Shown: in pieces, positions 1-4,035 of the stretch
Layout: each line of letters starts with the position of its first letter
Numbering within the stretch: the first letter of the stretch is position 1
Origin: JBAXPW01 sp037132015
Lineage (GTDB): Bacteria; Patescibacteriota; Microgenomatia; UBA1406; GWC2-37-13
Reading direction: 5' to 3'
DNA: 6,092 nucleotides
Assembly: GCA_037132015.1 (NCBI GenBank)
Contig: JBAXPW010000081.1
Location: 1 to 6,092, forward strand
The notes under the pieces: model-generated
The model's database searches: none
Told to the model about the DNA's origin: nothing
What the model saw: the letters and a program-made list of their open reading frames with translations, nothing else
Program-made: the position numbers and the translations under genes

Positions 1-46
1 GTAGGGGAGTTAAATTTAGCTTAAGTGGTGGTACAGTGGCGAGGGT

Positions 47-346
47 TCATATCCCTATTTCATCTTGACGATATAGCATATTCAACGTCTTGAATAGTTC
101 ATTTTTTCTATTCTCATTCCTACTTGAATAGGTCAAATTCATACAATGCCTACAACCAAAATATCCATTTGAAAAATATAATGTAGCCACTCGCCTATTA
201 CACTGTACGCCTTTTTTGTATAAGGAACACTCAAACCAGTAGCTATACCCCGAAAAGTAGCAAGGTGTAGTTGTTAAAGGAACAGTGTATTCAATATATC
301 GCTTTTCCTGTGTGTCGTTATCTATGATGGCATACTTTAGATCCAT
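47..346 (-). CDS. Small zinc-ribbon protein, probably truncated
   Basis: The 99-aa product carries a zinc-ribbon-like block in its middle: C40, C49, then the pair C65-R-H-C68, with aromatic residues around them (YWFEC at 36-40, RRVATLYF at 51-58, YFGCRHC at 62-68, NLTYSS at 70-75). I recognise this block from small uncharacterised bacterial proteins whose zinc ribbon sits between a short N-terminal beta segment and a helical C-terminus. The function is unknown; nucleic-acid or metal binding is inference. The C-terminus here is only about 25 residues after the last motif and stops at TGA, which looks short. The frame stays open for 16 codons upstream of the ATG with plausible sequence but no ATG, GTG or TTG, so the N-terminus may also be eroded. 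A GGAGG lies 13 nt before the ATG, which is rather far. It stands alone, next to a repeat-rich non-coding region. Confidence 0.55.
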   Translation of the reverse strand: MDLKYAIIDNDTQEKRYIEYTVPLTTTPCYFSGYSYWFECSLYKKGVQCNRRVATLYFSNGYFGCRHCMNLTYSSRNENRKNELFKTLNMLYRQDEIGI

Positions 347-402
347 ATATAAATAAGAGCCTCCAGAACGTAGAACAAAACTGATACTAACTTTTCAGTC
401 GA

Positions 403-452
403 GTATAATCCACAACCCCGCTTAGCGGGGTTAGAGGTGCGCGAGCGTACCT
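403..452 (+). repeat. Hairpin unit 0 (divergent copy)
   Basis: A TATAAT box (404-409) is followed by a perfect 8-bp inverted repeat, 414-421 with 425-432 around a TTA loop. A second hairpin pairs 435-442 with 445-452 (one G-T pair; the real loop is probably larger than the nominal GA). It shares the CCGC-TTA-GCGG core with the three units downstream. Neither strand has a T-run after the stem, so an intrinsic terminator is not the obvious reading. Confidence 0.6.
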
Positions 453-539
453 ACACAAAATGCATGATATATACTATGATGAAATGGTTCATGTTTATAA
501 TATAGGATGTCTATAAAAGAAGAGGCGTGGTATGAAAAG

Positions 540-585
540 TGTATTATTTGGGGACTCCCCCGCTTAGCGTGGTGGTGAGCCACGC
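540..585 (+). repeat. Hairpin unit A
   Basis: The unit begins TGTATTATTTG, continues with GGGGACTCCCC, then CGC-TTA-GCG, and ends GTGAGCCACGC. In this copy the central stem is interrupted by a C-T mismatch (560/570). Instead GCGTGG at 567-572 can pair with CCACGC at 580-585 across a 7-nt loop. Units B and C have the same order of blocks. Confidence 0.65.
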
Positions 586-650
586 ACACACTATACAAGG
601 TTTATTTTAAACAAATTTTGATGAAATATATTATGTCTGATATATGAAGG

Positions 651-695
651 TGTATTATTTGAAGGCTCCTGCGCTTAGCGCAGTGTGAGCTACGC
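651..695 (+). repeat. Hairpin unit B
   Basis: The same 45-nt layout as unit C, differing at only 5 positions. CTGCGC at 669-674 pairs perfectly with GCGCAG at 678-683 around TTA, followed by GTGTGAGCTACGC. Two of the differences from unit C are a compensating T-A to C-G change in the stem. Confidence 0.7.
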
Positions 696-768
696 TATAC
701 TAGGTCTAATAACATATCGTCCTGTTGTGAGTCTCTTATTGAAGCTTAGAAAGTGTGCAAATAGTATA

Positions 769-825
769 TGTATTATTTGGAGGCTCCCGCGCATAGCGCG
801 GTGTGAGCCACGCTGAGCGTGGCTC
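769..825 (+). repeat. Hairpin unit C with a second perfect hairpin
   Basis: CCGCGC at 787-792 pairs with GCGCGG at 796-801 around ATA. Directly after, GAGCCACGC at 805-813 pairs perfectly over 9 bp with 817-825 around TGA. The end of the second hairpin runs into a copy of the tRNA-Asn 3' end (822-839). Confidence 0.7.
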
Positions 826-839
826 CCCCGCCAGGATTC
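822..839 (-). repeat. 18-bp copy of the tRNA-Asn 3' end
   Basis: These 18 bases are identical to 934-951, which encode the 3' T-stem strand, the acceptor strand and the discriminator base of tRNA-Asn. The rest of the tRNA is missing here. Direct duplication of a tRNA 3' end is the usual footprint of tyrosine-recombinase integration (attL/attR), but the two copies are only 112 bp apart and no integrase is visible. It could equally be a decayed tRNA duplicate. Confidence 0.6.
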
Positions 840-859
840 ACTTGAAATAAGTTCAAGTG
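839..859. repeat. Short perfect inverted repeat
   Basis: CACTTGAA at 839-846 pairs with TTCAAGTG at 852-859 around the loop ATAAG. It abuts the partial tRNA copy. Its role is unknown; no T-run follows on the plus strand. Confidence 0.5.
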
Positions 860-898
860 TAAACGGACCCGAGTCTCAAATCCAATCGACAAGGGTAT

Positions 899-931
899 AA
901 AAAAAGAGAGGGAAAAATCCTCTCTTTTTTT
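899..931 (-). terminator. Rho-independent terminator behind tRNA-Asn
   Basis: A 13-bp perfect stem (899-911 with 919-931), 7-nt loop, and a run of seven T at the end on both strands because the stem begins with seven A. It starts 3 nt past the tRNA discriminator base, so it most likely ends the tRNA-Asn transcript. By symmetry it could also stop plus-strand transcription coming from the hairpin array. Confidence 0.85.
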
Positions 932-934
932 ATG

Positions 935-1008
935 CTCCCCCGCCAGGATTCGGACCTGGGACCATCTCGTTAACAGCGAGCCGCTCTACCGGGCTGAGCT
1001 ACAGGGGA
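935..1008 (-). tRNA. tRNA-Asn (anticodon GTT)
   Basis: A 74-nt cloverleaf on the minus strand. The 7-bp acceptor begins TCCCCTG (with one G-T pair), the D-stem is GCTC/GAGC, the anticodon loop CTGTTAA gives anticodon GTT, and the T-stem is CCAGG/CCTGG. The discriminator is G and CCA is not encoded (CA follows). Two oddities: the T-loop reads TCCGAAT, so position 55, normally the U that becomes pseudouridine, is C; and the outermost anticodon-stem pair 27/43 is G-A. The rest of the fold is intact, so it is probably functional. Confidence 0.9.
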
Positions 1009-1019
1009 TGTATCTACTA

Positions 1020-1025
1020 ATTATA
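1020..1025 (-). promoter_or_regulatory. -10 box for tRNA-Asn
   Basis: A perfect TATAAT on the minus strand ends 11 nt before the first tRNA base, which predicts a 5' leader of about 5 nt. No good -35 match is present at 16-18 nt spacing. Confidence 0.55.
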
Positions 1026-1057
1026 CTTAACTATCTATATTTTTACCTATTTCCTTC

Positions 1058-1098
1058 CTGCTCTACCGTCCGCCGACTGGCGGATGAGCTACAGGGGA
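1058..1098 (-). pseudogene. 5'-half tRNA copy with palindromic D-loop insert
   Basis: Read on the minus strand from 1098, the first 14 bases are identical to the tRNA-Asn 5' end (acceptor strand, TA, D-stem GCTC, A), and GGTAGAGC of the D-arm follows. Between them, in place of the GCCC of the intact gene, lies a block containing the palindrome TCCGCC-N4-GGCGGA (1069-1084). After the D-stem the resemblance ends: no anticodon arm, T-arm or 3' acceptor follows. This is a partial duplicate directly upstream of the true tRNA gene. Confidence 0.7.
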
Positions 1099-1143
1099 TT
1101 TTATATTAGACTCTATCAATTTACCCTATGTAACCAAGCTGAC

Positions 1144-1158
1144 CCGCCGATACGGCGG
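1144..1158. repeat. Second CCGCC/GGCGG palindrome
   Basis: CCGCC at 1144-1148 and GGCGG at 1154-1158 flank a 5-nt loop. The core matches the palindrome inside the tRNA fragment at 1069-1084. The flanks on the minus strand (GTGTAGCC before, CAGCTTGG after) weakly recall a tRNA D-arm, so it may be a more decayed copy of the same arrangement. Confidence 0.5.
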
Positions 1159-1207
1159 ACAAGGCTACACGAGGAACATATTTGCACGTTTATTTTACCA
1201 AATATAA

Positions 1208-1795
1208 TTATATTTTGCTTGCAATATTATCTTTACGAACTCGAGGCATCTTCTCTTTCTCCAATATCATCTCATCTTTCAGATCTTCATAATTACCAAG
1301 CTTCCCCAACGCAATTACCACAAATACTTCATGATCAGCGTTTATCGATAATAATTCGTGTGCTTTTACTGTATCGACTCCTGCCATCTGGCGAGAATAA
1401 TATCCCATTGATTGAGCTTGCAGAGTAAGATAGGCCACAGCCTGACCAACATCAAAATGCATATAATTATGCCACTGATTGTCCTCTGATAAATCTGGTT
1501 TATTTACACACACTACGATCATCACTGGAGCTTCCTTTGCCCAATAATTAAAATCAAAAAGTGCAGTTCCTAATTTATCAAATGTTTCAGATCCCTTTTC
1601 TGTCCAATAAAAATACCATGGTTGAATATTTTTTGCTGATGGTGTCCATCGAGATGCTTCAAAAATAATTTGCAAATCATTTTCAGGAATTTTTTCAGAA
1701 GAATAATGTCGTGGACTAAAACGTTCTAATATAACTGGTATTAACGGTTTATCTGTTGCAATTTTTTTTATTTCGAGCATTTGTTTATTGTTCAT
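1208..1795 (-). CDS. Nitroreductase-family flavoprotein
   Basis: The 195-aa product fits the usual length of the NfsA/NfsB-type nitroreductase fold, which binds FMN and uses NAD(P)H to reduce nitro compounds, quinones or other acceptors; the real substrate cannot be told. Visible family motifs: an N-terminal phosphate-binding segment ERFSPRHYSSEKI (24-36, with R25 and R29); the signature ASRWTPSAKNIQPWYF (47-62); the central helix FDVGQAVAYLTLQAQSMGYYS (114-134; D115, G117 and A119 conserved in kind); and a basic C-terminal stretch MPRVRKDNI (183-191) where the family places a flavin phosphate contact. It is probably a cytoplasmic dimer. No Shine-Dalgarno precedes the first ATG; M6 is an alternative start. 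It is the last gene of a minus-strand run and is separated from the next by a palindromic repeat, so it likely has its own promoter. Confidence 0.88.
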   Translation of the reverse strand: MNNKQMLEIKKIATDKPLIPVILERFSPRHYSSEKIPENDLQIIFEASRWTPSAKNIQPWYFYWTEKGSETFDKLGTALFDFNYWAKEAPVMIVVCVNKPDLSEDNQWHNYMHFDVGQAVAYLTLQAQSMGYYSRQMAGVDTVKAHELLSINADHEVFVVIALGKLGNYEDLKDEMILEKEKMPRVRKDNIASKI

Positions 1796-1832
1796 AAATT
1801 ATTTCTAATAATGATAATAATCATAGATCTTT

Positions 1833-1858
1833 GGATTCCCGCCTTCGCGGGAATGACA
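1833..1858. repeat. dRS3-like palindromic repeat
   Basis: The core ATTCCC-N8-GGGAAT (1835-1854) is a perfect 8-bp inverted repeat with loop CTTC. It is preceded by GG and followed by GACA. The pattern matches the neisserial dRS3 definition and similar REP-like dispersed repeats seen in many bacteria. It sits between the nitroreductase start and the exonuclease-like gene end. Confidence 0.7.
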
Positions 1859-1937
1859 CAACATCCAATTCGTAATTCTCATCAATCAATAAGTTTCCAA
1901 AAATCTTTCATTTTTAATCTTTCAACCTTTATCATCT

Positions 1938-2516
1938 TTAAAAAGGTAACGTTAATGGCATTTCATCTTTGCCACCATGCTCCAAATATTTTTTCCAATT
2001 TATTTTAATTGATTTTTTTCCTGATTGATCTTCAAAAAAAACTTCACCATGTCTAACGCCATAATCAAATAACTCCTTCGTATACAACACATCATGTAAA
2101 CAATAATCCTTTAGTTCTTCAATTCGTCCTTCTCGATACATATCGATAGCCATCAATCCGTGCCCTGTTTTTTTCTTTCCCAGTGTGGCAGAAATAACAT
2201 CGTTAAGTCCTATGCGACGGCCTATTTGTTCACGAATACTTTCGAGCAAATCAAATGTTGAGAGACTCTCAACATTTCCCGCATAATATGCACCAAGAAC
2301 TGGAATATCAAATCCAACGATATTATATCCAATAATATATGAAGCATTTTCTAAAATAGGGAATAGTAAATTTAATTCGTTTTCAAGAAAAGCAGTGGCT
2401 TTATCAAGTTTATAGTCATAAATAACTGCGACAGAGACACCAAGTTTTTTATGATCGCTAAAATCACGAAACGTAAATTTAGATTCAATATCAAGGACTA
2501 CAGGAAATTTTTTCAT
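1938..2516 (-). CDS. Standalone DEDDy-type 3'-5' exonuclease-like protein
   Basis: The 192-aa product has the layout of the RNase H-like DEDD exonuclease superfamily, closest in flavour to the YprB/RNase_H_2 group. Visible catalytic candidates: Exo I LDIES (D9, E11); Exo II GYNIVGFDIPVL (63-74) with D70; and Exo III DYCLHDVLYTKELF (137-150) with Y138 and D142, spaced Y-x3-D as in DEDDy enzymes. D89 in FDLLE is an added acidic residue. It would use two metal ions to remove nucleotides from a DNA or RNA 3' end. No helicase, polymerase or HRDC domain is attached, so the substrate is open. The C-terminal 30 residues look like an extension. A TATACT box at 2534-2539 lies 17 nt before the ATG, and no Shine-Dalgarno is seen. 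The gene follows the 132-aa gene by 33 nt on the same strand. Confidence 0.8.
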   Translation of the reverse strand: MKKFPVVLDIESKFTFRDFSDHKKLGVSVAVIYDYKLDKATAFLENELNLLFPILENASYIIGYNIVGFDIPVLGAYYAGNVESLSTFDLLESIREQIGRRIGLNDVISATLGKKKTGHGLMAIDMYREGRIEELKDYCLHDVLYTKELFDYGVRHGEVFFEDQSGKKSIKINWKKYLEHGGKDEMPLTLPF

Positions 2517-2533
2517 ACGTTGTTATTAACAAT

Positions 2534-2539
2534 AGTATA
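2534..2539 (-). promoter_or_regulatory. Possible -10 box for the exonuclease-like gene
   Basis: TATACT on the minus strand, 17 nt before the ATG, predicts a leader of about 10 nt. No -35 match is convincing. The gene could instead be read through from the gene upstream. Confidence 0.35.
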
Positions 2540-2549
2540 GCAGGACTTG

Positions 2550-2948
2550 TTAGTTTTTATTAACAGATCTGTCCTTAAAAATTTCCACTTCAAAGCCCGA
2601 AGCAGACTCGTTTGACTTTCCTTTATGAAGACTAATTTGATTTAGTTCGCTTTGAAACCGCTGATACATTTCATCAAATAGTCGATAAAAAACATCTTTT
2701 TGTTTTGACGCTACATTATCATAATTGCTTTGATAAAATTCATCAAGTTTTCCCAAAGACCATAACAACTCTATAAACTGATCATTTTTCAAATTAAGAT
2801 ATGCAACATCTCCCTGTACTGGTTTAATCTTAAAGTTCATCATCCGAAGCTCATCATACATCTGATCAACCGTTGGCTTATTCTCTAATATGGTTTTTCG
2901 GAAACTATAGACAAGCTCAAATGGGTCCCTTTTCTTTTTATACGTCAT
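2550..2948 (-). CDS. Hypothetical 132-aa soluble protein
   Basis: I do not recognise this protein. It has no signal peptide, membrane segment or cysteine. It opens with a basic stretch (TYKKKRDPFE), is rich in charged and aromatic residues, and looks mostly helical from about residue 10 to 105 (for example QFIELLWSLGKLDEFYQ and KDVFYRLFDEMYQRFQSELNQI). A polar tail of about 25 residues (SNESASGFEVEIFKDRSVNKN) follows. The start is 16 bp from the divergent GatB/YqeY start, so the two share a promoter region. The exonuclease-like gene lies 33 nt downstream and may be co-transcribed; a nucleic-acid-related role would be guilt by association only. Codon use resembles the neighbours and the frame is uninterrupted, so it is very likely a real gene. 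Confidence 0.7.
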   Translation of the reverse strand: MTYKKKRDPFELVYSFRKTILENKPTVDQMYDELRMMNFKIKPVQGDVAYLNLKNDQFIELLWSLGKLDEFYQSNYDNVASKQKDVFYRLFDEMYQRFQSELNQISLHKGKSNESASGFEVEIFKDRSVNKN

Positions 2949-2952
2949 AAGG

Positions 2953-2958
2953 TATAAT
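2953..2958 (+). promoter_or_regulatory. -10 box of the GatB/YqeY gene, leaderless type
   Basis: A perfect TATAAT is followed by six bases and then the ATG at 2965. Transcription is expected to start 6-7 nt past a -10 box, which falls on or next to the A of the start codon. The -35 region (2930-2935, TTTTCT) is weak and lies inside the divergent gene. Confidence 0.7.
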
Positions 2959-2964
2959 TTAAAA

Positions 2965-3402
2965 ATGCTAAGACAACAACTCTATCAAGATCAAATAACT
3001 GCACTAAAATCAGGCGACAAAGTCAAGCTAGACACCTTACGCTATATTTTATCACAAGTAAAGTATAAAGAGGTAGAAAAAAAGATTGAGCTTGATGATG
3101 AAGAAACGATAACAATATTAAAGAAATTTGAAAAAGAGCTCAAGGAATCTGCAGAAGCATTTGAAAAAGGCAACCGAAATGACCTACTTGATGGTGTTAC
3201 AGCACAACTTGATATCATAAAAAAATATATGCCTTCCGAACTATCAGATGAAGAACTCCATAAAGAGGTAGAAAAACTCAAACAGGATAATCTGACACTC
3301 TATGAGAAGAATGCGAAAGTTCTTATTGGTATCTGTATGAAAGCTCTCAAGAATAAAGCAGATCCTGCACGAATCATGGCTACCATACAAAAAAGCGGAT
3401 AA
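2965..3402 (+). CDS. GatB/YqeY domain protein
   Basis: The 145-aa product is a full-length YqeY-type protein: a helical N-terminal domain (LKSGDKVKLDTLRYILSQVKYKEVEKK at about 14-40), the charged middle ELDDEETITILKKFEKELKESAEAFEKGNRNDLL (42-75), and the small C-terminal domain from LDIIKKYMPSELSDEEL (82-98) to ALKNKADPARIMATIQ (127-142). The YqeY family shares the tail domain of the GatB subunit of Asp/Glu-tRNA amidotransferase and is thought to bind tRNA, but its cellular role is not settled. No amidotransferase subunit is nearby. No Shine-Dalgarno is seen; the start is fixed by the TATAAT 6 nt upstream. The FtsB-like gene follows after 19 nt with its own -10 box. Confidence 0.9.
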   Translation: MLRQQLYQDQITALKSGDKVKLDTLRYILSQVKYKEVEKKIELDDEETITILKKFEKELKESAEAFEKGNRNDLLDGVTAQLDIIKKYMPSELSDEELHKEVEKLKQDNLTLYEKNAKVLIGICMKALKNKADPARIMATIQKSG

Positions 3403-3409
3403 GAAGAAG

Positions 3410-3415
3410 TATAAT
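3410..3415 (+). promoter_or_regulatory. -10 box of the FtsB-like gene, leaderless type
   Basis: A perfect TATAAT followed by exactly six bases and the ATG at 3422, the same spacing as for the GatB/YqeY gene. It lies in the 19-nt gap behind that gene, so the FtsB-like gene can be transcribed separately. An AAGAAGAAG purine run just upstream is too far from the ATG for a good Shine-Dalgarno. Confidence 0.6.
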
Positions 3416-3421
3416 ATAAGA

Positions 3422-3763
3422 ATGCGATACGTAAAAAATGGCATATTTTCCTTTCTTATTATTTTTCTGCTATCTTCATTAACATCTAATTTTTATGAGT
3501 ATCGTAAAAATATGACTTTTTATGAGGACTATAAGAAGGAATATGAACTTGAACAAAAGAAAAATACTGAACTACATACAAAGATCATAAAAAATTCTGA
3601 TAAAACGGAGATTGAAAAGACAATACGAGATAAACTTAATTTACTAAGAAAAGGAGAAATAGCAATTATTATTCCTCCACCTAGTCCAACACCCACAATA
3701 TTTCAACCTACTCCAGCACCAATTTATCAACAATGGATAAATGTGATGTTTAAAACAAATTGA
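3422..3763 (+). CDS. FtsB/DivIC-like septum formation initiator
   Basis: The 113-aa product has the layout of the FtsB/DivIC family of division proteins: a short cytoplasmic N-terminus (MRYVKN), one membrane helix (about 8-23), an extracytoplasmic coiled coil rich in K and E (about 27-60), then the closing block EIEKTIRDKLNLLRKGEIAIIIP (63-85). This block matches the family pattern of E-x2-AR-x-KLG-x-V-KPGE. In the division machinery such proteins bridge FtsQ and FtsL and help activate septal wall synthesis. Unusual is the tail: a proline- and threonine-rich segment (PPPSPTPTIFQPTPAP, 85-100) and a short hydrophobic end. The gene ends with TGA. Its neighbours, GatB/YqeY upstream and a tRNA downstream, are no division cluster, so the assignment rests on architecture and motif. 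Confidence 0.78.
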   Translation: MRYVKNGIFSFLIIFLLSSLTSNFYEYRKNMTFYEDYKKEYELEQKKNTELHTKIIKNSDKTEIEKTIRDKLNLLRKGEIAIIIPPPSPTPTIFQPTPAPIYQQWINVMFKTN

Positions 3764-3775
3764 ATCACACATACT

Positions 3776-3804
3776 TTGACTTTGTTGTTGAACTCAAGTA
3801 TAAT
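3776..3804 (+). promoter_or_regulatory. Sigma70-type promoter of the CAT tRNA
   Basis: TTGACT (3776-3781), a 17-nt spacer and a perfect TATAAT (3799-3804). The predicted start near 3811 leaves a leader of about 6 nt before the tRNA. This is the strongest promoter in the window. Confidence 0.85.
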
Positions 3805-3816
3805 GCTTATATCTTA

Positions 3817-3886
3817 TACGGGGTAGTGTACGGTTGCACAGGAGGCTCATAATCTCCTAGACCGGGTTCAACTCCCGGCTCCGTAA
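3817..3886 (+). tRNA. tRNA with CAT anticodon (elongator Met or Ile2)
   Basis: A 70-nt cloverleaf: acceptor TACGGGG/CTCCGTA with one G-T pair, D-stem GTGT/GCAC with a 6-nt loop holding GG, anticodon stem GGAGG/TCTCC, loop CTCATAA with anticodon CAT at 3848-3850, a 4-nt variable loop, T-stem CCGGG/CCCGG with loop TTCAACT, and discriminator A. CCA is not encoded. It is not an initiator: position 1 pairs with 72, and the three G-C pairs that mark initiators are absent from the anticodon stem. Elongator Met and lysidine-modified Ile2 cannot be told apart by eye. The tRNA is short because both the D-loop and variable loop are small. Confidence 0.92.
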
Positions 3887-3899
3887 CACTTTTAGTTTT

Positions 3900-3920
3900 A
3901 CCCTTTCGGGTTTCCTTCTT
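3900..3920 (+). terminator. Possible weak terminator behind the CAT tRNA
   Basis: ACCC-TTTC-GGGT forms a 4-bp stem with a 4-nt loop, followed by the pyrimidine-rich TTCCTTCTT. Its place 13 nt behind the tRNA is right, but the stem is short and the T-run is broken. Confidence 0.35.
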
Positions 3921-3984
3921 CTCTTCGTTCATCAGGACTAATTAAACTTTAATCTAGTATGCCATCAAGTAATATGTTCTGTAG

Positions 3985-4030
3985 TATAATTGAGATATCG
4001 ACAGACAGTGAGTTATTTATTTTCTATTAT
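3985..4030 (+). promoter_or_regulatory. Two candidate -10 boxes upstream of the glycosyltransferase
   Basis: A perfect TATAAT at 3985-3990 would give a leader of about 40 nt. TATTAT at 4025-4030 ends 5 nt before the ATG and would give a leaderless transcript like those of the two genes upstream. Neither has a clear -35, and no Shine-Dalgarno precedes the ATG. Confidence 0.45.
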
Positions 4031-4035
4031 ATTTC

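Noticed and set aside
1..60. tRNA-like stretch (AGCTTAAGTGGTGGTAC, then GAGGG-TTCATAT-CCCTA)
   Set aside because: It suggests a D-arm and T-arm, but there is no anticodon arm, the acceptor ends do not pair, loop position 58 is not A, and it overlaps the zinc-ribbon gene end.
414..432. Intrinsic terminator at the first hairpin
   Set aside because: The stem is strong but no T-run follows on either strand.
403..825. CRISPR or integron attC array
   Set aside because: The repeats are imperfect hairpins with unequal spacing (about 111-138 bp), there are no uniform spacers, no cas or integrase gene, and no attC core sites.
1084..1428. Open frame on the plus strand (114 codons)
   Set aside because: It is antisense to the nitroreductase and starts inside the tRNA fragment; the protein has no recognisable motif and the opposite frame is clearly coding.
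1925..1948. Terminator hairpin behind the exonuclease-like gene
   Set aside because: Only a 6-bp A/T-rich stem with an 11-nt loop and no continuous T-run.
1781..2008. Open frame on the plus strand (75 codons)
   Set aside because: It runs through the dRS3-like palindrome, whose translation gives a WIPAFAGMT-type string typical of such repeats, and then overlaps the exonuclease-like gene.
3042..3444. Two minus-strand open frames opposite GatB/YqeY
   Set aside because: Serine- and phenylalanine-rich products, as expected from the antisense of a lysine/glutamate-rich gene.
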